From the NCBI RefSeq assembly GCF_025961225.1, contig NZ_JAOQNG010000003.1:310001-374000 (forward strand): a DNA stretch of 64,000 nucleotides, in the 5' to 3' direction. Below, one piece after another: positions 9,135 through 17,060 of the stretch (the first letter of the stretch is position 1; each line of letters starts with the position of its first letter). The position numbers and the translations under genes are program-made. The notes below the pieces were generated by a model. The model did no database searches. It saw only the letters and a program-made list of their open reading frames with translations, and had not been told where the DNA came from. The DNA is from Azospirillum canadense (GTDB taxonomy: Bacteria > Pseudomonadota > Alphaproteobacteria > Azospirillales > Azospirillaceae).

Positions 9135-9871
9135 GGGCGCCACTCTAGGCGACGCGCAACCCGGTGTTCCAGCTAGCAAATTCCGTATGCCGGTCGGGGT
9201 TTCCCTTTCGGAACGAGGCATGACCAAACGGCGGAGCGATCCATGACAACCGGCTGGTGGTGCAAAGTAGGCTGAATGTATGCGGTGAATGATACTTTCA
9301 AAACAACATGCTCAAGTTTTGAACGCTCCATTACGGCTATGCAAAACTCTCATCCGCACAGCTTAAGCAAGCAAAGGTGAGGCGGCAAAGAAGTTTCAAA
9401 ACGCACCAGAACACGCAACGCGGAGAAAGCACATCGCCATGTTCCCCCAGGGTTAGCCTCTGTTGGCAATAAGCATTTTGAGATCGGTGCGGCGGTCTCT
9501 TTTGCCTTGACGGCGAGACCGCCACGATTGTTATGCTATTAACGCGATGCCGGCCCGGAAATCCAGGAGGTTCTTGGAATTAGGGCCCAACGGCACTGGT
9601 GGACCTCATGAACACAGCGGTCGCTTTGGTCCGGTTCACAAGAACGCGAAAGGCAGGGCCGGGCGGGCGGTGGTCTCAATTCCGGTGTGCATGGGACTGC
9701 TTTGAGGATGAATCCGAAGACGCTGTCCTGGTACTGCGAAGGCGCCGGACAAACCACGGCGCCTTCCTCGTCCTTTGCAAAGAGGACCACAGAAACGACC
9801 ACACCGGGTCAGGCGCGGTGGTTCTCGCCAGAGTCCGCCTGGCCTCGGGGAAGCGAAGAAAAGGGTCATCC
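9135..9871. other. Gene-poor, relatively AT-rich stretch
   Basis: About 740 bp with no supported gene; short frames lack ribosome sites. A 9-bp inverted repeat, GGCGGTCTC at 9491-9499 and GAGACCGCC at 9515-9523, could be a weak terminator or operator but has no U-run. Confidence 0.5.
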
Positions 9872-10102
9872 ATGAAGAAGAATACGAATGACGTGACCGC
9901 ACGAGAGCTGGAAGTCTACATGGCCGGTGGTCTCGATCACTCCACCCGTGCGAAGATCGAGCACCATCTGCTTCGCGATCCCAGTTCATCTGATCAGGTC
10001 CGGGCGGATGGCGTGGCCATTTGGCACCTGCGGAAGCTGTTCGCGCCGATCCTGCACGAGCCAATCCCTCGCCGCATGCGCGACCTCATCACACGCTCTT
10101 AA
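9872..10102 (+). CDS. Anti-sigma-factor-like small protein, 76 aa
   Basis: ATG 9872 follows an A/G-rich ribosome site (AAGAAAAGGG). The pattern TARELEVYMAGGLDHSTRAK then EHHLLRDPSSSDQVRA, ending LFAPILHEPIPRRM, matches the N-terminal helical domain of proteobacterial anti-sigma factors (compare DELHAYVDGxL and LFDPVLDEPVP). The zinc-binding HxxxCxxC and any membrane segment are absent, so it would be a soluble, zinc-less anti-sigma-like domain. No sigma factor gene lies beside it. The assignment rests on pattern only; a truncated anti-sigma gene is the alternative. Confidence 0.55.
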   Translation: MKKNTNDVTARELEVYMAGGLDHSTRAKIEHHLLRDPSSSDQVRADGVAIWHLRKLFAPILHEPIPRRMRDLITRS

Positions 10103-10182
10103 ACGTCCCCTGCGCTCGTCGACCGACGGGGCGCGTTCATCGCGGCCTCCCGTTGCCAGGGGAATGGTTGCCAGGGGGATGG

Positions 10183-10509
10183 ATGCCTGAAGGAACGCTC
10201 ACTTACATCACGCACCGTTGCCCAAGCGTGCCGAATCTGTCCGGAGATCCGCAGCGGGTCGCTTGGCGGGTGGTCGATGAACACGTGCCAACGCGTCTGC
10301 CGCGCGGCGTGTATCGGTTCCAGGTGATGGCTCTGCCTGGCGCAGCGGGGCCTGCTCAGCCGCTCGAAGCCACCGGCGATCACGAGACCATCCGGAGCAG
10401 CGCCGCGGCGGTCATCGCCGAGGCCATGCGCCGGTTTGGCGAAGTGAGCCTGCTTGATCTCCAGCTCAGCCGGGTGGTGCCGTACGCCACCGCCGCGCGG
10501 CCGTTTTGA
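10183..10509 (+). CDS. Hypothetical protein, 108 aa
   Basis: ATG 10183 follows a purine-rich stretch (CAGGGGGATGG). The product begins MPEGTLTYITHRCPSVPNL and has a mixed, soluble composition ending RVVPYATAARPF. No domain, signal or membrane segment is recognised. It lies 80 bp after the anti-sigma-like gene on the same strand, so the two could be cotranscribed. An IS5 terminal sequence starts 12 bp after its stop. Confidence 0.5.
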   Translation: MPEGTLTYITHRCPSVPNLSGDPQRVAWRVVDEHVPTRLPRGVYRFQVMALPGAAGPAQPLEATGDHETIRSSAAAVIAEAMRRFGEVSLLDLQLSRVVPYATAARPF

Positions 10510-10520
10510 GGAGTCATGTT

Positions 10521-10847
10521 GGGCCTTGTTGCACAAACCCGGCCGGGGGCCGTCCTGGTGGCCTGAGGGGCGATTGGGGAATAGAGGCGGGAGCTGAATT
10601 TGAGACCCCGCATGCCGTACAAGCACAACGAACCGCATCGCCACACGATCCCGAACGCCAAGTACAAAGTCGGGCGCTGGCGGGAGTACAACCGGGCTCT
10701 GCGGCAGCGCGGCCGTTTGACGGTGTGGGTCTCCTCCGAGGCCCTGGCCACGTGGACGCCGGTCCAGACCGGGCGGCGGGGCTGGTCGCTGGCATACTCG
10801 GACCTCGCCATAGAAACGGGATCATGCTGCGCCTGGCGATGGGCCGG
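10521..10847 (+). pseudogene. Truncated IS5-family element: left end plus transposase N-terminus
   Basis: The IS5-type terminal sequence GGGCCTTGTTGCACAAAC begins at 10521. From ATG 10612 the frame reads MPYKHNEPHRHTIPNAKYK, WREYNRALRQRGRLTVW and LAYSDLAIETG, matching the N-terminal quarter of the transposase at 20572-21540. A base is lost near 10820, and at 10848 the sequence switches exactly to the end of an IS6-family element. The rest of this copy is missing on the far side, so it was truncated rather than simply interrupted. Confidence 0.85.
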
Positions 10848-11670
10848 GGTGTTGTCAGGTTGGCGAGGGCGGATCGCGCATGGCAAGTTGGTCGGCATGA
10901 GCACGACGCCTGACCCGTACCGCGGCTTCCGCTTTCCGGCCGAGATCATCAGCGAAGCGGTGTGGCTGTATCACGGATTCAGCTTGAGCCTGCGCGAGGT
11001 CGAGCTGATCCTGGCGGCGCGCGGCATCGAGGTCAGCGACGAAACCATCCGGGAGTGGGGCCTGCGCTTCGGCCGGGAGTTCGCCAACACGCTCAAGCGC
11101 CGCCGGTCCCAGCCGGGCGACACGTGTTTGCTGGACGAGGTGTTCATCCGCATCCGCGGCAAGCAGCACCACCTGTGGCGGGCCATCGACCAGAACGGTG
11201 TGGTCCTCGACATCCTGATCCAGAGCCGCCGCAACACCAAAGCGGCCAAGCGCTTCTTTTGCAAGCTGCTGAAAGGGCTGCGCTACGCCCCGCGTGTCCT
11301 CGTGACCGACAAGCTGAAGTCCTACGCCGCGGCGACGAAGGACCTGAAGCTCGGCCGCGAGCATCGGCAAAGCCGATACCTGAACAACGCCGGCGAAGTG
11401 TCGCATCAACCGACCCGACGGCGCGAGCGGCACAGGAAGAGGTTCAAATCCGCCCGACATGCCCAGAGGTTCCTCTCCCCCATAGCCCGATCCACAACCA
11501 TGTCCAGCTTCGCCGCCATCTAATCACTGCCACCGAATACCGCGCCGCCCGAGCTCACGCCTTCACCACCTGGCGCGAGGTGACCGGCCTCGCCCTGACC
11601 GCCTGAACCATCCAACACACGGATTGTCCACACCCTCAGTTTGTCAACCAACCGTGAAGTTGACAGCACC
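10848..11670 (+). mobile_element. IS6-family element, copy 1 (823 bp)
   Basis: The left end GGTGTTGTCAGGTTGG starts at 10848 and the right end finishes at 11670 (GAAGTTGACAGCACC, the diverged reverse complement). The length of 823 bp is typical of the family and identical to the copy at 22811-23633. The flanking octamers do not match, so no target duplication survives, as expected after cointegrate formation or recombination. Confidence 0.85.
10897..11606 (+). pseudogene. IS6-family transposase with a C-terminal frameshift
   Basis: From ATG 10897 (MSTTPDPYRGFRFPAEIIS) the product has the usual short N-terminus and the DDE core: LDEVFIRIRGKQHHLWRAID, RRNTKAAKRFFCKLLKG, VTDKLKSYAAATKDL and SRYLNNAGEVSHQPTR. 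Near 11480 one base is missing relative to the intact copy at 40888-41598. The native frame ends early at 11523 and the normal C-terminus (HSPIHNHVQLRRHL and on) continues in the next frame to 11606. The catalytic triad lies upstream of the lesion, so some activity is conceivable. Confidence 0.85.
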
Positions 11671-11742
11671 GCAAACGGGCACCCGGAACGGCAAAGGCCG
11701 GACCGGGAACCAGCCACCCCGCACCCCGGACGAGCCCCGGCC

Positions 11743-12102
11743 ATGCCCGACACCGCCCCGATCCTGCCCGTCCCCGACGACGGAGACGACCGCGCGCTGC
11801 GGCGCCTGGGCGCGGAGCACGGCATCCTGCTCGACGCCTACCGAGCCCTGTGCCGCACCCCACCCATCGCCGACGAGCCGCTGGACCGCCTGACCCAAGC
11901 CCTGACCGAGCTGGAGGAGTGCGTCGCCGGCCTGCCCGCGCACAGCGCGGCGGGGCTGCTGGTGCGCCTGCGCGTGCTGTGGGCCGCCCTCGACCACACC
12001 GACGCCAGCCTGTTCCGCCCGCCCGGGTCTGAGGCCGGCATCGTCCACCGCCTCGTCAGGCGCGCGCTCGACGACGCCCGGCGCCTCGCCGAGCGGTGGT
12101 GA
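11743..12102 (+). CDS. Hypothetical protein, 119 aa
   Basis: ATG 11743 opens MPDTAPILPVPDDGDDRALR. The rest is a helical, Leu/Ala/Arg-rich protein with a central acidic segment (RLTQALTELEECVAGLP) and a basic end (RRALDDARRLAERW). No membrane segment or known domain is visible. It is the first gene of the maintenance-like island and lies 72 bp after the IS6 copy. It converges with the XRE gene at 12119-12343. The upstream ribosome site is weak (GAGCCCCGGCC), so the start is uncertain. Confidence 0.5.
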   Translation: MPDTAPILPVPDDGDDRALRRLGAEHGILLDAYRALCRTPPIADEPLDRLTQALTELEECVAGLPAHSAAGLLVRLRVLWAALDHTDASLFRPPGSEAGIVHRLVRRALDDARRLAERW

Positions 12103-12118
12103 CCGCGGGACCGGCCTT

Positions 12119-12343
12119 TCACCCGCCGGACGGCGAGCCCAGGTCCAGCAGCGTTCTCGGCGGCACGGCGAGCGCGTCCGCCAGCTCCTTCAGGACGGTG
12201 ACGGTCGGGTTGCGCGTGCCGCGTTCGATGCCGCTGATGTAGGTGCGGTGCAGCCCCGACTGGAAGGCAAGCTCCTCCTGCGACCAGCCGCGCGTGCGCC
12301 GGACCCGCTGAACGTTGAGCCCCACCTGCTTGCGGATGTCCAT
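12119..12343 (-). CDS. XRE-family HTH transcriptional regulator, 74 aa
   Basis: A one-domain Cro/C1 regulator, ATG 12343 to 12119. Residues about 8-65 are the helix-turn-helix: LNVQRVRRTRGWSQEELAFQ, then SGLHRTYISGIERGTRNPTV with the recognition helix, then LKELADALAVPP. The short size and final LLDLGSPSGG leave no room for a sensor domain. Proteins of this type repress their own operon or a neighbouring plasmid, phage or restriction-modification locus. No methylase or restriction gene is adjacent. It converges with the hypothetical gene before it. Confidence 0.9.
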   Translation of the reverse strand: MDIRKQVGLNVQRVRRTRGWSQEELAFQSGLHRTYISGIERGTRNPTVTVLKELADALAVPPRTLLDLGSPSGG

Positions 12344-12570
12344 GGCGCCAGTCCTGCCCGCTTGCAGCCGATCGGTCTACAGACTATGAGTCACATTTTG
12401 CCGGAGGCGCGTGTGGCGCGTACTGTCGGTGCAGCCGATGCGCGATGGTGGCGGAGGTTCATCGCGCGGGCTTGCGGGCATGGCCGGTGCGGAGCAGGAG
12501 GGCAGGGCTGGGCGGCGGAGCGAAGGCGAGGCACACGGGACGGGGGCGGGCGCCCGCGGCGGGGTCCGGG

Positions 12571-12945
12571 CTGGACACCGTCGATGCCCACGTCGGTGGC
12601 CGGGTGCGCCTCCGCCGCGCGCTGCTCGGGCTGTCGCAGACCGACCTCGGGGAGCGCCTCGGCGTGACCTAGCAGCAGGTGCAGAAGTACGAGGCCGGGC
12701 GGAACGGCATCGCCGCGTCGCGCCTGTGGCAGCTGGCCGAGGCGCTCGACGTGCCGGTCAGCTTCTTCTTCGACGGCATGCCGGACGGCCGCGCCGCCGG
12801 GACCGGCGGCGAGACGCCGCTGGACCGGCGCGAAACACTGGACCTGCTGGCCTGCTACTACCGGCTCGCCGCCCCCAAGCTCCGCCGCCGGGTGCTCGCC
12901 CTGCTGGCGGCGACCGTGGCCGCGCTGGAGGACACCGTCGCCTGA
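12571..12945 (+). pseudogene. XRE-family regulator with an in-frame amber codon
   Basis: The frame encodes an alphaproteobacterial XRE regulator of the type VDAHVGGRVRLRRALLGLSQ, DLGERLGVT, then QQVQKYEAGRNGIAASRLWQ and LDVPVSFFFDGMP. Within the helix-turn-helix, where relatives have TFQQVQKYE, the phenylalanine codon is replaced by TAG at 12670-12672. There is also no ATG at the expected N-terminus; the homologous start falls near a CTG at 12571, although the frame is open further up. The C-terminal 50 residues resemble the usual tail (LLACYYRLAAPKLRRRVLAL). Most simply a nonsense-mutated gene; suppression cannot be excluded. Confidence 0.75.
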
Positions 12946-13010
12946 CCCGGTGCGGGCCCCGCGCCGCGCCGTCCGCCTCTCCCCACAGCCGACACGCGAA
13001 GGAGGTGATC

Positions 13011-13646
13011 ATGCCGCCGATGGCCCGCGCCCCCACGGCGGGGACCGCATCGCGCCGCGCCGCCCTGGCCGCGGCGACACGGCTCCTGAGGGCTGAACTG
13101 GACCGGGGCGGCCCGGCCGATCCGCTGGTCACGCTCTGGCGGGACTGGCGCGACGCCCATCGCGCCCTGGTCCGGCTGTCACGCCGGGCGCAACGGCTGG
13201 AGCGCGGCCTGGGCGGGCGCATCGGCTTTCCGCGCGTTCCGGTGCCTCTGGAAGGGGTCGGTGCACCACCCGCTTACGCGACGGAGGAGCGTGACGTGGA
13301 CCGGCTGCTCGGCACCGGTCCCGCCACCCGGGCTTTGCGCGCCCGGCTCAAGCGCGACCTGGCCGCCGTGCGGACCGCCTGGACTGTTGGGGCCGAGGCC
13401 TGTGGCCTGACCGCCGCCCGGGCGGGCGAGGACGCCGCCGACCGGCGTGCCGCCGCGCTGATGAGAACGGCGGCCGCCACCCCCGCGCAGTCCCTCGCCG
13501 GCGTGGTCGCCCGGCTGGCCATCGCCACCGAGTGGAGCGCCCACGAACCGGAGCCCGACGGGCAGCCCTGGACGTTCATCCGCACCACCCTGGCCGACCT
13601 GCTGGTCCTCGCCGGCGCCGCCCGGACCCCTTGCGAAGATCCATAG
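13011..13646 (+). CDS. Hypothetical protein, 211 aa
   Basis: ATG 13011 follows a near-perfect ribosome site (GGAGGTGATC). The product is very rich in Ala and Arg, mostly helical, with the segment DPLVTLWRDWRDAHRALVRL followed by SRRAQRLERGLGG near residues 40-70, and a Trp-containing C-terminal part (WSAHEPEPDGQPWTFIRTTL). No signal peptide, membrane span or known domain is recognised. It follows the broken XRE gene by 65 bp and precedes the 65-aa gene by about 40 bp, so a small operon is likely. Confidence 0.65.
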   Translation: MPPMARAPTAGTASRRAALAAATRLLRAELDRGGPADPLVTLWRDWRDAHRALVRLSRRAQRLERGLGGRIGFPRVPVPLEGVGAPPAYATEERDVDRLLGTGPATRALRARLKRDLAAVRTAWTVGAEACGLTAARAGEDAADRRAAALMRTAAATPAQSLAGVVARLAIATEWSAHEPEPDGQPWTFIRTTLADLLVLAGAARTPCEDP

Positions 13647-13687
13647 TCGGGACATTGGCCGATTGGCACCAGGAAAGGACGACGCTC

Positions 13688-13885
13688 ATGGAGCGTGACA
13701 TCGGTGCCCAGCGAATCCCTGAGATCATCGCCGCGCTTTCCGGCGAGCCCAATCCCGCCGTGCGGCGCGCGGTGCGGCTGGCGATTCTGGACATCGCCGA
13801 TCGGTACGGCGTCGGGCCGTCCAAGCCGGAACGGACGCCGATGGTCCCGAGGCGCCTTGCGGCCCGATCAGGTGATGCCATATAA
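13688..13885 (+). CDS. Small hypothetical protein, 65 aa
   Basis: ATG 13688 is preceded by a fair ribosome site (AGGAAAGGAC). The product MERDIGAQRIPEIIAALSGE then NPAVRRAVRLAILDIADRYG looks like a short amphipathic helical pair with a basic tail. Its stop overlaps the promoter-like TATAAT of the antitoxin gene downstream. Function unknown. Confidence 0.5.
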   Translation: MERDIGAQRIPEIIAALSGEPNPAVRRAVRLAILDIADRYGVGPSKPERTPMVPRRLAARSGDAI

Positions 13886-13886
13886 T
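13857..13886 (+). promoter_or_regulatory. Candidate sigma-70 promoter for the Xre-RES operon
   Basis: TTGCGG at 13857-13862, an 18-bp spacer and a perfect TATAAT at 13881-13886 sit 25 bp before the preferred antitoxin start at 13912. Confidence 0.55.
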
Positions 13887-13911
13887 GGGATCAGTTGGTT
13901 TGGAGGCGGTG

Positions 13912-14349
13912 ATGCAGGTTCAGGAGATCGTGAACGTCATGGGCGGCCCCGCCACCTTCGGCCGCGCCGTGACCACCCCGTTGGACCTACAGCGCCGGAT
14001 CGGCGAGGGGGTGACCGTTGACGCCCTCGACCGGGTCGCTAGGCACGTCTACGCCGATCCGGCGGCGCGCCGGACCCTGATGACCCGCATCGTGCCGGAG
14101 GGGACGCTGAAGCGTCGCCTTCGCGAGGGACGGCTTACCCCGGCCGAAGGCGAGCGCACGGCGCGCGTGGCGAACGTCATCGCGCACGCCGAGTACGTCT
14201 GGCGCAACGCCGAAGACGCCCGGCAGTGGCTGACGACGCCGCACCCGGAACTCGCCGACCGTGCTCCCATCGAGGTGGCCGTCGACGAGTTCGGCGCCCG
14301 GCACGTCGAGGACATCCTCGACGCGATCCTGCATGGGCTGCCCGCGTAA
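13912..14349 (+). CDS. Xre/MbcA/ParS-family antitoxin (DUF2384) of an Xre-RES module
   Basis: Antitoxin of a type II toxin-antitoxin pair, about 145 residues. An ATG at 13885 is in frame, but it overlaps the promoter-like TATAAT, whereas ATG 13912 (MQVQEIVNVMGGPATFG) has a good ribosome site (GGAGGCGG). The N-terminal part resembles the Xre-like HTH used for autoregulation. The C-terminal DUF2384 region includes TARVANVIAHAEYVW, then ARQWLTTPHPELADRAPIEV, which normally occludes the toxin active site. The toxin starts 3 bp after its stop, so the two are translated together. Confidence 0.88.
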   Translation: MQVQEIVNVMGGPATFGRAVTTPLDLQRRIGEGVTVDALDRVARHVYADPAARRTLMTRIVPEGTLKRRLREGRLTPAEGERTARVANVIAHAEYVWRNAEDARQWLTTPHPELADRAPIEVAVDEFGARHVEDILDAILHGLPA

Positions 14350-14352
14350 CCC

Positions 14353-14853
14353 ATGCCGTCCCACCCGACCGGGCCGCACCGGACTGAGATGTTGACGGCC
14401 TTCCGCATCGCGGACGACCGCTTTCCGCTGCTGGACGGCGGCGGGGCCTTCAAGACCGGCGGCCGCTGGAACTCCAGGGGGCGCTACGTCGTCTACGCCG
14501 GGCTCGGCTTCGCCACCGCGATGCTGGAGAAACTGGCGCACACCCGGATCGGCAAAATCCCGGCCGGGCAGCAGTTCGCCGAGGTTTTCGTTCCGGGGCA
14601 CGTTACGGTCGAGGAGATCGGCCCCGGTGACGTGCCCGGATGGGATGATCCCGGCTACGCCGCCAGCCAGGCCTATGGCGATGCGTGGTACGACGGCCGG
14701 CGGTCGGCGGTCCTCGTCGTGCCGTCGCACTCGGCCATGGGCTTCGAGCGCAACCTCCTGATCAACCAACTGCACCCGGACTTCGCCGACATCCGCGCAT
14801 CCCGGCCACGGCCCGTGCTGTGGGATGCCCGCCTGTTCGCACCGTCTCCTTAA
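14353..14853 (+). CDS. RES-domain toxin of the Xre-RES module
   Basis: A 166-residue RES protein. RES toxins (for example ParT or MbcT) attack NAD+ or ADP-ribosylate a metabolic enzyme. The three signature residues are visible: R38 in TGGRWNSRG, E59 in ATAMLEKLAHT and S125 in VVPSHSAMGFERN. The family fold is recognisable from start to end, with FRIADDRFPLLDGGGAF at the front and NLLINQLHPDF near the end. ATG 14353 is used; ATG 14389 (MLTAFRIADD) is an alternative that would trim 12 residues. No damage is visible, so this module is probably functional. Confidence 0.9.
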   Translation: MPSHPTGPHRTEMLTAFRIADDRFPLLDGGGAFKTGGRWNSRGRYVVYAGLGFATAMLEKLAHTRIGKIPAGQQFAEVFVPGHVTVEEIGPGDVPGWDDPGYAASQAYGDAWYDGRRSAVLVVPSHSAMGFERNLLINQLHPDFADIRASRPRPVLWDARLFAPSP

Positions 14854-15018
14854 CGCGGTCGCAAACCTCGGGCTTTCACACCGTATGGGGACCGTAGGAC
14901 GCGCCCGCCATCGGGCAAGGCCGGGCGCCATCGGCGGGTGCGCCGTTCCTTGATGGCGACGGTTCTCTGCCCTACCATGGATGGGAATGACCGGGATGAC
15001 GGTGCGGGGGAGTGGCGC

Positions 15019-15264
15019 GTGGGCGACCTGACCATTCGAAACTTGGACGAACCGCTGGCGCAGCGGCTCCAGAGCCGTGCGGCCCATCATGGCCGTTCCA
15101 TGGAGGACGAGGCGCGCCTGATCCTGCGCGACGTTCTGGCCGGGCAGCCGGAGGCGGCGGCGAATCTGGCGGAAGCGATCCGGCGCCGCTTCCAGCGCTT
15201 CGGCGGTGTCGAGGTGCCGGACGTGCCACGCGAACCGCTGCGGGAACCGCCGACGTTCGAGTGA
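15019..15264 (+). CDS. FitA/VapB-type ribbon-helix-helix antitoxin
   Basis: Antitoxin partner of the PIN gene that follows. The N-terminal sequence GDLTIRNLDEPLAQRLQSRA is the Arc-like ribbon-helix-helix strand and helix used for DNA binding. It is followed by HGRSMEDEARLILRDVL, typical of FitA. The C-terminal tail (RRRFQRFGGVEVPDVPRE) is the flexible part that wraps the toxin. GTG 15019 with GGGGGAG about 8 bp upstream gives 81 residues, the family size; upstream ATGs at 14938 and 14953 would add an unrelated extension. The toxin starts 17 bp later but is frameshifted. Confidence 0.82.
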   Translation: MGDLTIRNLDEPLAQRLQSRAAHHGRSMEDEARLILRDVLAGQPEAAANLAEAIRRRFQRFGGVEVPDVPREPLREPPTFE

Positions 15265-15280
15265 CCGGGGTTTTCTGACC

Positions 15281-15701
15281 ATGATCATCCTGGACACCAA
15301 CGTCCTGTCGGAGTTGATGCGGCCGAACCCGTCGGCCGCGGTGGTGCGGTGGATTGCCGGCCAGACGGCGACCGACTTGTGCACCACCGCCGTTACCCAG
15401 GCGGAAATCCTTTACGGTCTGGTGTTGCTACCGGAAGGCAAACGGCGCAATGACCTTCTGACCGCCGCGGGACAGATGTTCGCGGAGGATTTCGCCGGGC
15501 GCGTGCTGCCCTTCGATGGAGCGGCGGCGGAGGCCTTCGCCTTGCTTGCTGCGGGCCGGCGCCGGGCGGGGGCGTCCGACCGGAACCTTCGACGCGCAGA
15601 TTGCCGGCATTGCGCGGTCGCGCGGTGCCGCCGTGGCGACCCGGAACGTGGCGGATTTTCAGGATTGCGGCGTGATGGTGGTCAACCCCTGGGACGAATG
15701 A
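15281..15701 (+). pseudogene. FitB-type PIN-domain toxin, inactivated by a frameshift
   Basis: From ATG 15281 the product MIILDTNVLSELMRPNPSAA is a clear PIN-domain RNase with the first catalytic aspartate. TTAVTQAEILYGLVLLPEGK contains the catalytic glutamate. After LLAAGRRRAG the homology moves to another frame: RPTGTFDAQIAGIARSRGAA, then VATRNVADFQDCGVMVVNPW, carrying the last acidic residues and ending at 15701. The switch coincides with a run of five G at 15568-15572, one more than the in-frame version needs. The antitoxin upstream is intact, so the pair is antitoxin-only unless slippage restores the frame. Confidence 0.88.
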
Positions 15702-16029
15702 TCGTGAGGGAACGGTCGGCGGGAGATCGGGACGTGCAACGCTTCGGATCGCCCCGACCCGCCCAGCGCTTCGTCTCATTGCAGTCCGCCGCTTTCAACA
15801 CCTTCAACGTCCAGCGGCATCCGATCTCCCGCCGCACAGTCCGGGCGCAGGGCATGGCTGATTGGCGGAGCCCGGTCGTCGCGGCGTGAGCCCGTCGGCG
15901 GTTCCGGGATCTCCGCGCATCGGAATGGTCCCTGCGACAAAACTCCACCGTGGTTGCCCGCGGACTTTCTCTCGACGGCGCGGCCGACCCGGACTACCAA
16001 TGGACCTGACGCGGCGGGAGACGGCAGGC
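15702..16029. other. Gene-free spacer before the exonuclease gene
   Basis: About 330 bp with no supported gene on either strand; overlapping short frames are shadows. No clear promoter was identified. Confidence 0.45.
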
Positions 16030-16662
16030 ATGAACACGCCACCATGGCAGGAACGGGATCGGCTGGTTGCGATCGACATCGAGACGACCGGCCGGCGGAT
16101 GCCGCGTCTCGAGGACATTCGCAAAGCCCCCAAGGGTCTGCGCCAGCCGGGCATCATCATCGAGATCGGCTGCCTGGAGATCGTCCGCGAGGGAACGGAG
16201 TGGGTGAAGGCGCGGACCTGGGAAACCCGGGTCAACCCCGACGCGCCGATCAACCCCGATGCGATCAAGGTGCACAACATCCGCCCCGCCGACCTGAAGA
16301 CGGCGCCCCGCTTTCCACAAGTCGCCGACGAGCTGCTGGCCTTTCTGGGCGAAGACCTCCTGGTCGCCCACGCTTATGAAAACGAGATGGATTTCCTGAA
16401 TTACGAGTTCGCCCGGTGCGGGCGCGTCCCCTGGGGAACGGATCTCTTCGAGAGCAGCCGCTTCATCTGCACCCGGGAGATGTCGCACGAACGCTTTCCG
16501 GGTGCTTCGGGCTCGCTCGATGCCTTGTGCGACCGGTTGTGGCTCGATCGCAGCGCCCGCTTTGCCCACCATGGGGCGTTGCTCGACGCGGACCTGACCG
16601 CCGATGCCTTCCTCACGTTGGCCTTCGGCGACACCAGCCCCCGCGGTGCGGTGTTCGACTGA
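16030..16662 (+). CDS. DnaQ-like 3'-5' exonuclease (DEDDh family)
   Basis: A stand-alone epsilon-type exonuclease of 210 residues. Exo I is VAIDIETTG (D16, E18), Exo II is LLVAHAYENEMDFLNYEF with the central aspartate, and Exo III is HHGALLDADLTADAFL with the histidine and final aspartate. SLDALCDRLWLDRSARFAHH matches the SLDALC region of DNA polymerase III epsilon. Catalysis would be metal-dependent removal of 3' nucleotides. It lacks the C-terminal extension that binds the polymerase alpha subunit. ATG 16030 follows GGCGGGAGACGG. It lies in a toxin-antitoxin island rather than beside rnhA, so a plasmid-borne paralogue is more likely than the replicative subunit. Confidence 0.88.
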   Translation: MNTPPWQERDRLVAIDIETTGRRMPRLEDIRKAPKGLRQPGIIIEIGCLEIVREGTEWVKARTWETRVNPDAPINPDAIKVHNIRPADLKTAPRFPQVADELLAFLGEDLLVAHAYENEMDFLNYEFARCGRVPWGTDLFESSRFICTREMSHERFPGASGSLDALCDRLWLDRSARFAHHGALLDADLTADAFLTLAFGDTSPRGAVFD

Positions 16663-16734
16663 TCCCGTGCCGTCGGCGGGAAGCGTCTTGAGCGTGTCGC
16701 GGTGCTTGCCGCTCCAAGAAGGCGGAGGACGATC

Positions 16735-16977
16735 ATGCCGGAGTTGCGGGTGCCGGTCCTGAGGTTCGCATCCGAGGCCGCGTGCCAGCGGGCAACCGCA
16801 GTTCTCAGCGAGCAACAGTTCGACTGGCGCAAGGAGTCGGAAACCGAGATCGGATGCACACCCTGGGACGATCTCGACGAAGCCGTTCAGGGGCTGAAGG
16901 CCGAGGGCATTCCCTGCGAGCGGGCGGACAAAGCCGCCGTCAGATTGGGGCCCCGGATTCCTCGGCCGCGGACATGA
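16735..16977 (+). CDS. Hypothetical protein, 80 aa
   Basis: ATG 16735 has a strong ribosome site (GGCGGAGGAC). The product begins MPELRVPVLRFASEAACQRA and has an alternating strand-helix pattern (FDWRKESETEIGCTPWDD, LDEAVQGLKAEGIPCERADK) suggesting a small ferredoxin-like alpha/beta fold, but no family is recognised. It follows the exonuclease by 72 bp on the same strand and may be cotranscribed. It converges with the metalloprotein gene at 17061-17630. Confidence 0.6.
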   Translation: MPELRVPVLRFASEAACQRATAVLSEQQFDWRKESETEIGCTPWDDLDEAVQGLKAEGIPCERADKAAVRLGPRIPRPRT

Positions 16978-17060
16978 CGGCCGAATGCTCGGCGGGTGGC
17001 TGTCGAGCACGGGCGGGCCTTGGCGGCCGTAATGCCTCGACGGATTCGTCATTTGCGGCA

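Noticed and set aside
9491..9523. Nine-bp inverted repeat as a terminator
   Set aside because: Long loop and no U-run; left as a note in the spacer entry.
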